From Lentilactobacillus parafarraginis DSM 18390 = JCM 14109 (GTDB lineage: Bacteria > Bacillota > Bacilli > Lactobacillales > Lactobacillaceae): DNA of 40,117 bases. The position numbers were made by a program, and so were the translations under genes. The notes under the pieces are model-generated. The model saw only the letters and a list, made by a program, of their open reading frames with translations. It ran no database searches and was not told the origin of the DNA. The stretch lies in the NCBI RefSeq assembly GCF_001435895.1, contig NZ_AZFZ01000025.1, forward strand, positions 1 through 40,117, read 5' to 3'. Below are positions 17,484 through 25,951 of the stretch, piece after piece; the stretch's first letter is position 1; each line of letters opens with the position of its first letter.

Positions 17484-18509
17484 CTATTTCTCAGAATCGG
17501 CGGGCTTTTGATCATCGCCGATTATATTTTTATTTTCCTTTTTGACCGTCTGCTCCTCTGCCTTTTCCTTGGCATCATTTTGACTATTAACTTTAATCAA
17601 ATTATTTAAGTTACGATCAAAGGTTTCGGTGGCATCGTAACCCATTGACTGAGCCCGAAAGTTCATTGCCGCAGCTTCAATAATGATCGCGAGGTTTCGC
17701 CCGGTCTTAACGGGAATCGTGATTTTAGGAACGTCAACGTCAAAAATATGCACGTTTTGAGTCCCATTTCCCAAGCGATCAAACTTTGCTTCCTTAGTAT
17801 AGTTCGCCAGATGAATGATCAAATCCACCTTAGTTTGACTACGAACCGCACCGGTTCCAAACAGTGTCATGACATCGATGATGCCAATCCCCCGAATTTC
17901 CAAGAGGTGCCGTAAAATTGCGGGGGCATTGCCCATCAACGTCTGTTCATCCTGCTGATAAACTTCAACCCGATCATCGGCAATCAGCCGGTGCCCACGT
18001 TTAACCAGTTCCAACGCGGTTTCACTCTTACCAATCCCGCTATCACCAGTAATCAAAATTCCCAAGCCGTAGACGTCGACCAATACCCCGTGAAGCGACT
18101 TGCGTTCAGCCAGCTTGTCTTCAAGGTAGTTGGTCATATTACTGAGAATTCGCGACGTCGTTAACTTTGATCCCAACACCGGAATGTGTTCATTCTTAGC
18201 TGCTTCAAGCAACTCATCAGGGGGATCCAACTGGGTTGACACAACAAAGGCTGGCGTCGACGGCTGGCACATCTTACCCATCACATCGAGCAGCCGCTCA
18301 TGCGTCATTCCCTTGGAATAGGAAATTTCAGTGATCCCCAGCAGCTGAATTCGTTTTGCCGGGTAGTAATTGAAAAAGCCCGTCAATTCCAATCCAGGCC
18401 GGGAAATATCACTGGTTGAAATTGATTTATCATTTAAATATTCCTTGCCATAGTAGACGTCCAACCTGGTATTGGTCACCAAATCTGCGACACTTACACT
18501 TTCAGTCAA
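17484..18509 (-). CDS. hprK: HPr kinase/phosphorylase
   Basis: HprK phosphorylates or dephosphorylates HPr at Ser46 and so sets carbon catabolite control through CcpA. The 341-residue protein has the N-terminal HprK domain (about 1-130), Walker A GDSGIGKSETALELVKRGH (about 153-171), then LIADDRVEV, and the C-terminal signature EIRGIGIIDV. GAGGAGGG lies one base from ATG 18515 but about 6 bases from TTG 18509. Starting at TTG gives MTESVSVADLV, matching known lactobacillar HprK N-termini. The C-terminal tail is long and charged (KKENKNIIGDDQKPADSEK). Confidence 0.95.
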   Translation of the reverse strand: MTESVSVADLVTNTRLDVYYGKEYLNDKSISTSDISRPGLELTGFFNYYPAKRIQLLGITEISYSKGMTHERLLDVMGKMCQPSTPAFVVSTQLDPPDELLEAAKNEHIPVLGSKLTTSRILSNMTNYLEDKLAERKSLHGVLVDVYGLGILITGDSGIGKSETALELVKRGHRLIADDRVEVYQQDEQTLMGNAPAILRHLLEIRGIGIIDVMTLFGTGAVRSQTKVDLIIHLANYTKEAKFDRLGNGTQNVHIFDVDVPKITIPVKTGRNLAIIIEAAAMNFRAQSMGYDATETFDRNLNNLIKVNSQNDAKEKAEEQTVKKENKNIIGDDQKPADSEK

Positions 18510-18551
18510 GAACATCCCTCCTCAAATAATCGGTTTTTATCTTATGATGAT

Positions 18552-18565
18552 TGAAAACGCTTCGC
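18552..18565. promoter_or_regulatory. cre-like site at the hprK promoter
   Basis: TGAAAACGCTTCGC resembles the CcpA site TGNAANCGNWNNCA with the last positions off. A TATAAT on the minus strand (18574-18579), without a good -35, lies just upstream, so the site would overlap the start of hprK transcription. The match is imperfect and may be chance. Confidence 0.35.
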
Positions 18566-18603
18566 TTGACATAATTATAACCCAAATTCACGTTCAATAT
18601 CGC

Positions 18604-18954
18604 TCATTCGGGCCGCCTGAAATACTGGGCAATAATCGTGCTGACTAACGACATCAAGATTGCCACGCCCATTGCCATCCAAAAAGACGAAAACTCAAAA
18701 CTATTGCCAATAATGACCGACGTTAACTCCAACATCAAACCGTTAATCACGATTCCAAACAACCCCAGCGTTAAAAAATTAATTGGCAGCGATAGAATAA
18801 TGAGAATTGGCCGCACCAACCAGTTTAAAACTCCCAGCACTAAGGCCGCAACTGCAGCAACCCCGACACTGGCAACATACAAACTGTTTGGAAAAAATCC
18901 GCTAATCGCCATGAATAACAGGGCGTCAACTAAGACCGTTGATAGAAATCTCAC
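18604..18954 (-). CDS. yvlD: YvlD-like small membrane protein (phage-holin IV superfamily)
   Basis: The 116-residue, very hydrophobic protein has about four membrane segments and the GVLNWLVRPILIILSLPINF stretch typical of the YvlD family, sometimes labelled phage holin superfamily IV although it is not a phage lysis gene. Its function is not known. The start is GTG with AAGAAGG six bases upstream, and only two bases separate it from the yvlC-like gene. In Bacillus the yvlC-yvlD pair also lies beside hprK-lgt, which supports the identification. Confidence 0.85.
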   Translation of the reverse strand: MRFLSTVLVDALLFMAISGFFPNSLYVASVGVAAVAALVLGVLNWLVRPILIILSLPINFLTLGLFGIVINGLMLELTSVIIGNSFEFSSFWMAMGVAILMSLVSTIIAQYFRRPE

Positions 18955-18956
18955 GG

Positions 18957-19280
18957 CTAACCTTCTTTCTTGTGGTGATCAACATCCTGTTCCTCAACCC
19001 CATGGATCACCTTAGGCGACTTTTTGCCGCCATGTTGATTCTGGTAAGTTGATTTGAACTGACTAAAAAATGAGGCCGGCGCATTCTCCCCGGGAATCGT
19101 TGCGATCATGACGATGTATGCCAAAATCGCAATTTCCCCCAAGCCCGGAATCAACGCCAGAACGATATACAGAATTCGGACCAGTGTGGAATTCCAGTTA
19201 AAATAAGCGGAAATTCCGCCTAAAACACCGGCAACCCACCGATCTGATGATGATCGAACAAGTTTTTTCTTATTATCCAT
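18957..19280 (-). CDS. yvlC: PspC-domain membrane protein (YvlC-like)
   Basis: This 107-residue protein carries a PspC domain: KLVRSSSDRWVAGVLGGISA (6-25), YFNW and then one or two membrane helices (about 35-65) ending in a hydrophilic C-terminus. PspC proteins sense or relay envelope stress in the phage-shock response. In Firmicutes the partners differ and the role here is inferred. GGAGG lies 7 bases before the ATG. It is the first gene of a pair with yvlD. Confidence 0.87.
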   Translation of the reverse strand: MDNKKKLVRSSSDRWVAGVLGGISAYFNWNSTLVRILYIVLALIPGLGEIAILAYIVMIATIPGENAPASFFSQFKSTYQNQHGGKKSPKVIHGVEEQDVDHHKKEG

Positions 19281-19323
19281 CTCAAGTCCTCCGTCCTAAA
19301 AGATCACTTACTTTAAGACTATC

Positions 19324-19354
19324 AAAAAAAGCGCCGCAATCAAGTATGCAGTGC
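19324..19354 (-). terminator. Terminator of the pst-phoU operon
   Basis: On the minus strand, GCACTGC (19348-19354) pairs with GCGGCGC (19331-19337), with one mismatch and one G-U pair, and is followed by seven T residues. It lies about 17 bases past the phoU stop. Confidence 0.8.
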
Positions 19355-19370
19355 AAAAAAATACCCTTTT

Positions 19371-20027
19371 TTAATTTAATTCGATAATTTTTCCGGTTGC
19401 CAAGTAAATTGTCCATTCACAAATATTCGTACTGTAATCGCTAATTCGCCCAAGATCCTTGGCAACGTTTAAGTATATAATGGCTGCATTCACAATTTCT
19501 GGATCCTTCGCCATTGCTTGGTAACTTGGGGCGGCAATGTCGTTGTAGTGGCTGTCGATAACCTTGTCAAACCGTTTGGCGGTCTCCTTGGCCCGATCCT
19601 GATCTGCTTCCCCGTATGAGCTAATGGATTCGTTATATTGTTCGCTGACTTCCTTGGCCATTGTCGCCACAATCCGCTCAACATCACCAATTCGCGGTTT
19701 ACCCTTAATGCTAATAGCCGCCCGGGCAATGTTGCGGGCGTGATCGCCGGCCCGCTCCAAATCAGTGACCGCCTTCAAAATGCCAACCACTTCCCGCAAA
19801 TCACCGGTAACCGGCTGATACAGAGCAATCATTTCAAAAGAACGTTTCTCAATATGAATCTGGAGATGATTGATTTCATGATCGTTGGTCACAACGGTTT
19901 GCGCAGCGTGAACATCATGATCAATAAACGCCTGGCCGGCATTGGTGATGGCCTCGCCCACCATCGCTCCTAACTTCATAAAATCAGCCTTTAACGTGAC
20001 AATCTCTTCATCAAATACTTTTCCCAT
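19371..20027 (-). CDS. phoU: Phosphate signalling protein PhoU
   Basis: The 218-residue all-helical protein has two PhoU repeats, each with the metal-cluster motif: DLERAGDHARNIAR (about 89-102) and DLGRISDYSTNICEW (about 191-205). PhoU connects the Pst transporter to the PhoR kinase and silences phosphate-starvation signalling when phosphate is ample. AGGGG precedes the ATG. It is the last gene of pstS-pstC-pstA-pstB-pstB-phoU, 11 bases after the second pstB. Confidence 0.96.
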   Translation of the reverse strand: MGKVFDEEIVTLKADFMKLGAMVGEAITNAGQAFIDHDVHAAQTVVTNDHEINHLQIHIEKRSFEMIALYQPVTGDLREVVGILKAVTDLERAGDHARNIARAAISIKGKPRIGDVERIVATMAKEVSEQYNESISSYGEADQDRAKETAKRFDKVIDSHYNDIAAPSYQAMAKDPEIVNAAIIYLNVAKDLGRISDYSTNICEWTIYLATGKIIELN

Positions 20028-20038
20028 TTAGTCATCCC

Positions 20039-20797
20039 CTATCCAAATCTACCACTTACATAATCCTCGGTTTGTTTATCATCCGGATTCACAAACATCT
20101 TGGTTGTATCATCGTATTCAACAACGCGGCCCTCCATGAAGAACGCCGTGCGATCCGAAATCCGCGATGCCTGCTGTAAGTTATGCGTCACAATAATAAT
20201 CGTATAGTCTTTCTTAAGTTCGAGCAACGTGTTCTCGATGTTGGCGCTCGAAATTGGATCCAAGGCACTCGTTGGTTCATCCATTAAAATAACCGATGGT
20301 GAAACGGCAAGGACCCTGGCAATACAAATTCGCTGTTGCTGGCCGCCGGAAAATGACAACGCGTTATCGTACAAATGATCCTTTACCTCATCCCAGACAG
20401 CGGCTTGCTTTAAGCTTCGTTCCACAATTTCATCGAGTTTTTGCTTGTCCTTAACGCCGGCAATTCTTAGGCCATAAGTGATGTTGTCGTAAACCGAAAA
20501 TGGAAACGGGTTGGGCTGTTGAAACACCATGCCGATTTCCTTACGCAAATCAACCAGGTTCGTCTGTGGTGAATAGATATCCTGATCACGAAAGTTCACC
20601 GCGCCAGTAATCGTCACGCCATCAATCATATCATTCATTCGATTGAGACACCTTAAAAATGTGGATTTTCCACATCCAGAAGGCCCAATTAAGGCAGAAA
20701 TTTCATTTTCCTGAAAGGCAAGTTTGATCTGGTGTAACGCCTGAAAATCGCCATAGTACAGATCCAAGTTATTAGTCGAAATAATTGGGGCAGTCAT
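20039..20797 (-). CDS. pstB: Phosphate ABC transporter ATP-binding protein PstB (second copy)
   Basis: The 252-residue ATPase has Walker [20 protein letters not shown] (about 38-56), the signature [10 protein letters not shown] and Walker [14 protein letters not shown]. It energises phosphate import through PstC-Pst[10 protein letters not shown] after Walker A is the usual PstB extension. AGGAGG lies 7 bases before the ATG. It lies 11 bases downstream of a paralogue with the same function, an arrangement seen in several lactobacilli and streptococci. Confidence 0.96.
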   Translation of the reverse strand: MTAPIISTNNLDLYYGDFQALHQIKLAFQENEISALIGPSGCGKSTFLRCLNRMNDMIDGVTITGAVNFRDQDIYSPQTNLVDLRKEIGMVFQQPNPFPFSVYDNITYGLRIAGVKDKQKLDEIVERSLKQAAVWDEVKDHLYDNALSFSGGQQQRICIARVLAVSPSVILMDEPTSALDPISSANIENTLLELKKDYTIIIVTHNLQQASRISDRTAFFMEGRVVEYDDTTKMFVNPDDKQTEDYVSGRFG

Positions 20798-20808
20798 CCT
20801 CGTTCCTC

Positions 20809-21621
20809 CTATCCAAAGTTTCCGGAAACGTAGTCATCGGTCAGCTGGATCTTCGGCCGGGTGAAGATCTTCCGGGTTTTATTATATTCAATGGCCTCGC
20901 CCAGATTAAAGAAAACCGTGTAGTCACTTAACCGGGCAGCCTGCTGCATGTTATGGGTCACAATGATAATTGTGTAATTTGGCTTTAATTCCCGTAGCGT
21001 TTGTTCCAACTGGGAAGTCGATACTGGATCCAGCGCGCTGGCGGGTTCATCCAACAATAAAACGTCAGGTTTGACGGCGAGCACCCGGGCAATACAGACC
21101 CGCTGAGCCTGGCCGCCGGAAAGCGACAGGGCACTCTTATGAAGACTGTCTTTAACCTGATCCCAGACAGCCGCCTGCTTCAAGGTGGTTTCAACCACCT
21201 CATCCAGAACTTTTTTATTATGAACGCCGCGACGCTGAAGGGCAAATGTCACGTTATCATAAATGGATTTAGCAAACGGGTTGGGCCGCTGAAACACCAT
21301 GCCAATCCGACGCCTAACTTCGTACACGTCAATGCCGGGCTGGTTAATGTTAACCCCCTGATAGAGGATTTGCCCCTTAACAGTGGCCACGTCATCATTC
21401 ATGCGGTTGAGCGCTCGTAAAAACGTAGATTTCCCGGAACCGGATGGTCCGATTAACGCGGTAATCGTGTTTTTCTTAAATTGAATATCGGCATGCTGCA
21501 TGGCTAAGGTCTTCCCATAAGAAATTTCCAGATCCTTTGTCTGCATTTCAATTGAATTTTCTTCAGGATTAAAGTGATAAATAAACCGCTCGTTACTTTG
21601 GGTATCAAATATCGTCTGCAT
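20809..21621 (-). CDS. pstB: Phosphate ABC transporter ATP-binding protein PstB (first copy)
   Basis: The 270-residue ATPase has Walker [20 protein letters not shown], the signature [10 protein letters not shown] and Walker [14 protein letters not shown]. It carries about 28 extra N-terminal residues compared with the downstream copy. The start at 21621 follows GAGGAG by 7 bases. The ATG at 21636 overlaps the pstA stop and has no ribosome site. Whether the two PstB proteins form a heterodimer or serve alternative states cannot be told from sequence. Confidence 0.96.
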   Translation of the reverse strand: MQTIFDTQSNERFIYHFNPEENSIEMQTKDLEISYGKTLAMQHADIQFKKNTITALIGPSGSGKSTFLRALNRMNDDVATVKGQILYQGVNINQPGIDVYEVRRRIGMVFQRPNPFAKSIYDNVTFALQRRGVHNKKVLDEVVETTLKQAAVWDQVKDSLHKSALSLSGGQAQRVCIARVLAVKPDVLLLDEPASALDPVSTSQLEQTLRELKPNYTIIIVTHNMQQAARLSDYTVFFNLGEAIEYNKTRKIFTRPKIQLTDDYVSGNFG

Positions 21622-21635
21622 AACTGATCTCCTCA

Positions 21636-22526
21636 TTAATCCATTGACGTCATTTTTTCAAAAACTTTTCGGCCAATATAGCGGGCCGAGAGGTTAAAAA
21701 TTAAGATTGCCAGCACCAAAACTGCGGCGGATCCTGATGAAACCTTTGTCAAATCAGGCATAATCCCTTCAGAATTAATCTTCCAGATATGGACCGCAAG
21801 GGTTTCGGCTGGCCGTAACGGACTCAGCGGGCTGTCAATATTAAAGGGATTCCAATCGGCGAAATTCAGGGCGGGAGCGCTTTGGCCCGCCGTGTAAATC
21901 AAAGCGGCCGCTTCACCAAATACCCGGCCGGAACAAAGAATAATGCCGCTGATAATCCCCGGAAGCGCCGCTGGGACGACAATGTGGATAATCGTTTCGT
22001 ACTTGGATAATCCAAGCCCCAGGCCACCCTGGCGCTGATCATCGGCAACCGATGCCAGAGCCTCTTCAATGTTTCGGGTGAGTAGCGGTAAGTTGAAAAT
22101 CGTGAGGGTTAACGCGCCGGAAATAATTGAAAAGCCAAAGTTGTATTGAACAACGAAGAGCAGGAACCCGAACAATCCAACCACCACTGACGGCAAGGAA
22201 CTCAAAATTTCAATGGCCGTTCTAATTGTTGAGGTAAACCAGTTGTCCTTGGCGTATTCATTTAGGTAAATCGAAGCGCCCAACGCAATCGGTAATGAAA
22301 TGAGCATTGCCAAAATCAACAAATAAAACGAGTTAAATAGCTGAATGCCAATCCCGCCACCGGCACTGAACGCTTTCGCCGGTGAAGTCAGGAACTTCCA
22401 AGAAATATTTGGCAGACCCGTGATAAAAATATAGCCAATTAAGAAGGCCAGAATCAATACCACGAAGCCGGCAATTGCGCGAAGTAACCCCATTGCAACT
22501 TGACTTTGTTTCTGCATCCGATTCAT
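21636..22526 (-). CDS. pstA: Phosphate ABC transporter permease PstA
   Basis: The 296-residue membrane protein has about six helices and the coupling motif region [32 protein letters not shown]... that contacts the ATPase (around 170-195). It forms the phosphate channel with PstC. Its ATG overlaps the pstC stop as ATGA, which ties translation of the two permeases together. Confidence 0.95.
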   Translation of the reverse strand: MNRMQKQSQVAMGLLRAIAGFVVLILAFLIGYIFITGLPNISWKFLTSPAKAFSAGGGIGIQLFNSFYLLILAMLISLPIALGASIYLNEYAKDNWFTSTIRTAIEILSSLPSVVVGLFGFLLFVVQYNFGFSIISGALTLTIFNLPLLTRNIEEALASVADDQRQGGLGLGLSKYETIIHIVVPAALPGIISGIILCSGRVFGEAAALIYTAGQSAPALNFADWNPFNIDSPLSPLRPAETLAVHIWKINSEGIMPDLTKVSSGSAAVLVLAILIFNLSARYIGRKVFEKMTSMD

Positions 22527-23452
22527 TTGCTGAAGGCTCCCTTCTTTCCGATAAAGTGAACGAGCAAGTTAAAGAACAGCGACATTGCTAACAGCACCAG
22601 GGCTAATGACCACAGGGCATCGTTTTGAAGTGATCCCATAACGGTATTACCCATCCCGGCAGTCAATACTGACGTTAACGTCGATGCCGGCGATACCAAA
22701 TTGTGGGGCATTAACGAGGCGTTACCAATCACCATTTGAACGGCGAGGGCTTCCCCAAACGCCCGGGCCATTCCGAACACGACAGCGGTCAGAATTCCCG
22801 GAGAAGCGGCTCTTAGAACCACCTTCCAGATGGTCTGCCATTTAGTTGCTCCCAATGCCAAAGATGCTTGCCGGTAGTAAGTCGGGACTGATTTTAACGA
22901 ATCAACGGTCATTGAAACGATCGTCGGCAGAATCATAACGAACAGGACAAATGTTCCGGACAAGATTCCAAAGCCACTACCGCCAAAGGTGTTTCGAACG
23001 AACGGGACAACGACGGACAAACCAATGAATCCGTAAACCACCGAAGGAATTCCCACTAGTAGTTCAGTCACTGGCTGAAGAATCTTTGCGCCGCGCTTCG
23101 GTGAAATTTCCGTCATGTAGACCGCCGTGCCAATGGCAAACGGGGTCGATAAAATGGCGGCCAAAATTGTCACCAGAAATGACCCAACAATCATCGGCAG
23201 TGCCCCAACAGCCGCATGGCCACTAGGGGTTTTTGCACCGGGGTTCCAGATGGTACCGGTAAAGAAGTCCTTCATGCTGATATGATCTTTCATAAACGTC
23301 GACATGCCCTTGGTTGCGATAAAGGCGATGATGCCAATGACAATCACCATGATCAATAACAGGGCTGAGAGACACAGAAGCCGACCAAATCGTTCGTAAC
23401 GAGCGGTTTTTGATTTTTTCATTAACTGTTTGGCTAATTTTTGATTTTGCAT
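22523..23452 (-). CDS. pstC: Phosphate ABC transporter permease PstC
   Basis: The 309-residue permease has six predicted helices, an N-terminal cytoplasmic tail rich in Lys and Arg (QKLAKQLMKKSKTARYERF), and the coupling segment YRQASLALGATKWQTIWKVV (around 205). The periplasm-side loop with TGTIWNPGAKTPSGHAAVG is typical of PstC. Its ATG overlaps the pstS stop (TAATG). Confidence 0.95.
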   Translation of the reverse strand: MQNQKLAKQLMKKSKTARYERFGRLLCLSALLLIMVIVIGIIAFIATKGMSTFMKDHISMKDFFTGTIWNPGAKTPSGHAAVGALPMIVGSFLVTILAAILSTPFAIGTAVYMTEISPKRGAKILQPVTELLVGIPSVVYGFIGLSVVVPFVRNTFGGSGFGILSGTFVLFVMILPTIVSMTVDSLKSVPTYYRQASLALGATKWQTIWKVVLRAASPGILTAVVFGMARAFGEALAVQMVIGNASLMPHNLVSPASTLTSVLTAGMGNTVMGSLQNDALWSLALVLLAMSLFFNLLVHFIGKKGAFSK

Positions 23453-24339
23453 TAGGCAACCCCCGATTCTTTACTTAATTGGCCCTTCCAGGTTCGTTGA
23501 TAATGCATATCCTTCACAGAAATATACCCCAACTTATTAAAGAGGGTTGTCTGAATGTGTTTGGTTTGGAGGTAATTGAGAAACTTTTTGGTCAACCCGG
23601 TTGGCTTGCCGTTCGTATAGATGTGTTCATACGCCCAGATCTTCCAATGGTTTAACATGACGTTGCGCTCCGTTGGCGAAACCCCATCAATCGAAATTGG
23701 CTGAACATCTTTATTGATGTAGCTGAATGAAACATAACTCACGGCTCCTGGCGTTGATGAGACAATCTGCCGCACCGTCCCAGAGGAATCCTGCTCCTGA
23801 GCAACCGCACTGGAATGACCCTTCAAGGCATACTTTTCAAAGGTTACCCGTGTACCGCTTCCCTGCGTTCGGTTAATGAGCGTAATTGGGATGTTCTTTC
23901 CACCGACTGCTCGCCAATTTTTGACCTTCCCGGTAAAAATAGCGATTAATTGTGACGTCGTCAGTCTGGTGACGCCGACTTTCTTATTAACAATCGGCGC
24001 AACCCCAACCACGGCAATCTTATGATCAACCAAATGTTGCGGGTCAATGCCGGCCTTCTCCTGAGCAAATAAATCGGAATTCCCCATCTGAACGGCGCCA
24101 GATTCAATCTGACTGAGGCCGGTTCCAGAACCGCCGCCCTGCACATTAATGAAGATACCGCTATGTTCAGCAGAATACTGTTCACTGGCGGCTTCAACCA
24201 GCGGCTGAAGGGCGGTTGACCCAACGGCAGTGATGGACTGCTGATTGGTTGCCCGCTTACTTCGGGTGGTATACGAGCCGATTCCAGCAATAATCACAAC
24301 TAAAACCAGGATCCATTTAACAAGTGTTCGTTTCCGCAT
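23452..24339 (-). CDS. pstS: Phosphate-binding protein PstS
   Basis: This 295-residue substrate-binding protein captures phosphate outside the cell. The phosphate-binding loop TAVGSTALQPLVEAA and the segments NVQGGGSGTGL and TLINRTQGSGTR are typical. The N-terminus is a hydrophobic helix (KWILVLVVIIAGIGS) preceded by basic residues, but no cysteine follows it, so no lipobox is visible. The protein would stay anchored by its uncleaved helix or be released by a signal peptidase I-type cut. ATG 24339 lies 8 bases from AGGAGG and is preferred over TTG 24342. Confidence 0.92.
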   Translation of the reverse strand: MRKRTLVKWILVLVVIIAGIGSYTTRSKRATNQQSITAVGSTALQPLVEAASEQYSAEHSGIFINVQGGGSGTGLSQIESGAVQMGNSDLFAQEKAGIDPQHLVDHKIAVVGVAPIVNKKVGVTRLTTSQLIAIFTGKVKNWRAVGGKNIPITLINRTQGSGTRVTFEKYALKGHSSAVAQEQDSSGTVRQIVSSTPGAVSYVSFSYINKDVQPISIDGVSPTERNVMLNHWKIWAYEHIYTNGKPTGLTKKFLNYLQTKHIQTTLFNKLGYISVKDMHYQRTWKGQLSKESGVA

Positions 24340-24367
24340 CAATATTTCCTCCTAATCTCCATATTCA

Positions 24368-24421
24368 ATTGTATTAAATCAATGTAAATATTTGATATTC
24401 GAATTGTAAAAGTTATGTAAA
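24368..24421 (-). promoter_or_regulatory. pst promoter with PhoP-type direct repeats
   Basis: On the minus strand, TTTACA occurs at 24416-24421, 24405-24410 and 24383-24388, spaced by 11 and 22 bases, with a degenerate copy at the 11-base slot between them. A -10 TACAAT (24368-24373) follows, and no good -35 is present. This is the layout of a PhoP-activated promoter in Firmicutes. PhoP itself is encoded about 1.5 kb upstream of pstS on the same strand. Confidence 0.85.
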
Positions 24422-24424
24422 AGA

Positions 24425-24437
24425 GACACCGGGTGTC
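24425..24437. promoter_or_regulatory. 13-base palindrome beside the PhoP repeats
   Basis: GACACC-G-GGTGTC is a perfect 6-base inverted repeat with a single central base, beginning 4 bases upstream of the outermost PhoP repeat. It has no T-run. I do not know what binds it. Confidence 0.45.
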
Positions 24438-24499
24438 GTTAATAATGGCCGGCAAATCAAAAAAAGATCAGCTTTTCCCGGCTAAATAACCGAAAAAAA

Positions 24500-25951
24500 C
24501 TAATCTTTTGTATTCGTTGAACCTAAATTCGAGTTAGGCGCAGCCGGCGGCTCATTTAATTTATGGGCCATCGTTGAATCACCGGTATCACTTTCGTTGA
24601 TCGGAAATTCCACGGTAAACGTGGATCCCACGCCGCGCTGACTCTTAACGTGAATCACCCCGCCGATTGCATCAACCAGTTCCTTGACGATTGCCAATCC
24701 TAAGCCAGTCCCACTCACCTTTTGTTTGGTCCGAGAATCATCAGCCCGGTAGAATCGCTCAAATAATCGGGAAGTATCCTTCTGAGCGATCCCAATGCCG
24801 GTATCGGAAACCTTGAGCTGCCAAAAACTATCACTGGCAGAATAACCGATTGTCACCGACCCGCTTGGTCGATTGTACTTAATCGCGTTACTGACAAGAT
24901 TTTGAAAAATCCGCGTCAAATTCTGGGGATCGCCATTGATGACCGCATTTTCCGGAACCTGATTAATTAAGGAGATATCTTGGACCCGGGCCATTGAAAT
25001 ATACGATTCCAGATGGGAATCGACAAAGTCCTTCAAGTTGATTGCCTGGGTTTGGTGGGGACCGCCATTTTGAATGTGCGAAATTGTCAAAACATCCTGA
25101 ATTAAGGACGTTAACTGCGTGCTTTGCTGATCGATAATTTTGAGGAACTCAACCAGCGTCTTTCGATCATCCATCGCCCCACCGAGTAAGGTTTTGGCAA
25201 ACCCAGAAATCGCCGTTACCGGGGTCTTCAATTCATGGCTGGCATTGCGGAGAAAGTCAATTTGCATTTGTTTAACGTTAATGATGTCTGAAATGTCATA
25301 GACAATCACTGATACATGAAAATCATTATCCAACTGGTTAAAGACGACACTGGTATCCCAAGTTTGCGAATTATCGCCAACGCTTCGAACTTCGGCATGC
25401 TGGGAATGGTGGTCGTTAAAAACCTTTTCGATCAATGATAGCAGCTGATAGTTCCGAATATCTTGCGAATACGGGTGCGGTTGATTCATGATCGTGTGCT
25501 GCAGAGTGCTCGCCATTCGATGATTAGCAAAAATCACGTCCTGGCTGGAATCAATTACCATGATTCCCACTGGTAAACTCGACAAAATCGTCACCAATTC
25601 GGTATTGCTATTTTTGATGGTCTTGCTGGCATCCTGTTGGCGCGACTGCAATTCGGTAAGCTGATCGGCAATCTGCTTATAGGGATTCCCTGGCCGAACG
25701 AATAGCGGCGACACCGGCTGGTGATTAACAATATTTTTCGTCATTCGTTCCAATTGACGGCGAATTTTTTCGTTCTGGTAAAAGTCACCGGTCGCTCGGA
25801 GGATGATCACAACAAGGACAATCATGAGTACCAGACAGAAGAACAGCCAATCACGGCTATTTTTGCTAAAGGCATAAAAAAGCATTGCCATTTCGGCGAT
25901 GCTTAATCCTAGGATAATCATTATTTGTTGATACGCTTTACTCAGCGTCAT
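24500..25951 (-). CDS. phoR: Phosphate-response sensor histidine kinase PhoR
   Basis: The kinase (about 483 residues) starts with two closely spaced membrane helices (MIILGLSIAEMAMLFYAF and FFCLVLMIVLVVIILRA) joined by only some 8 residues. A HAMP-like linker follows, then a PAS domain (SLPVGIMVIDSSQDVIFANH), HisKA with the phospho-accepting His in FLRNASHELKTPV, and HATPase boxes (NLVSNAIKYN, DTGIGI, GTGLGLAIVKEL). There is no extracellular sensor domain. The start overlaps the phoP stop: ATG 25954 or 25951. I chose 25951, and longer frames only read through phoP. A hydrophilic, Asn- and Pro-rich tail ends the protein. Confidence 0.93.
   Translation of the reverse strand: MTLSKAYQQIMIILGLSIAEMAMLFYAFSKNSRDWLFFCLVLMIVLVVIILRATGDFYQNEKIRRQLERMTKNIVNHQPVSPLFVRPGNPYKQIADQLTELQSRQQDASKTIKNSNTELVTILSSLPVGIMVIDSSQDVIFANHRMASTLQHTIMNQPHPYSQDIRNYQLLSLIEKVFNDHHSQHAEVRSVGDNSQTWDTSVVFNQLDNDFHVSVIVYDISDIINVKQMQIDFLRNASHELKTPVTAISGFAKTLLGGAMDDRKTLVEFLKIIDQQSTQLTSLIQDVLTISHIQNGGPHQTQAINLKDFVDSHLESYISMARVQDISLINQVPENAVINGDPQNLTRIFQNLVSNAIKYNRPSGSVTIGYSASDSFWQLKVSDTGIGIAQKDTSRLFERFYRADDSRTKQKVSGTGLGLAIVKELVDAIGGVIHVKSQRGVGSTFTVEFPINESDTGDSTMAHKLNEPPAAPNSNLGSTNTKD

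Noticed and set aside
18604-18954. Phage holin, hence prophage remnant
   Set aside because: The protein belongs to the YvlD family, sits beside PspC, hprK and lgt as in Bacillus, and no phage genes are near.
24438-24499. phoR terminator
   Set aside because: Short A/T-rich stems and a GCCGG/CCGGC pair exist, but none forms a convincing stem followed directly by a T-run, so I did not list one.
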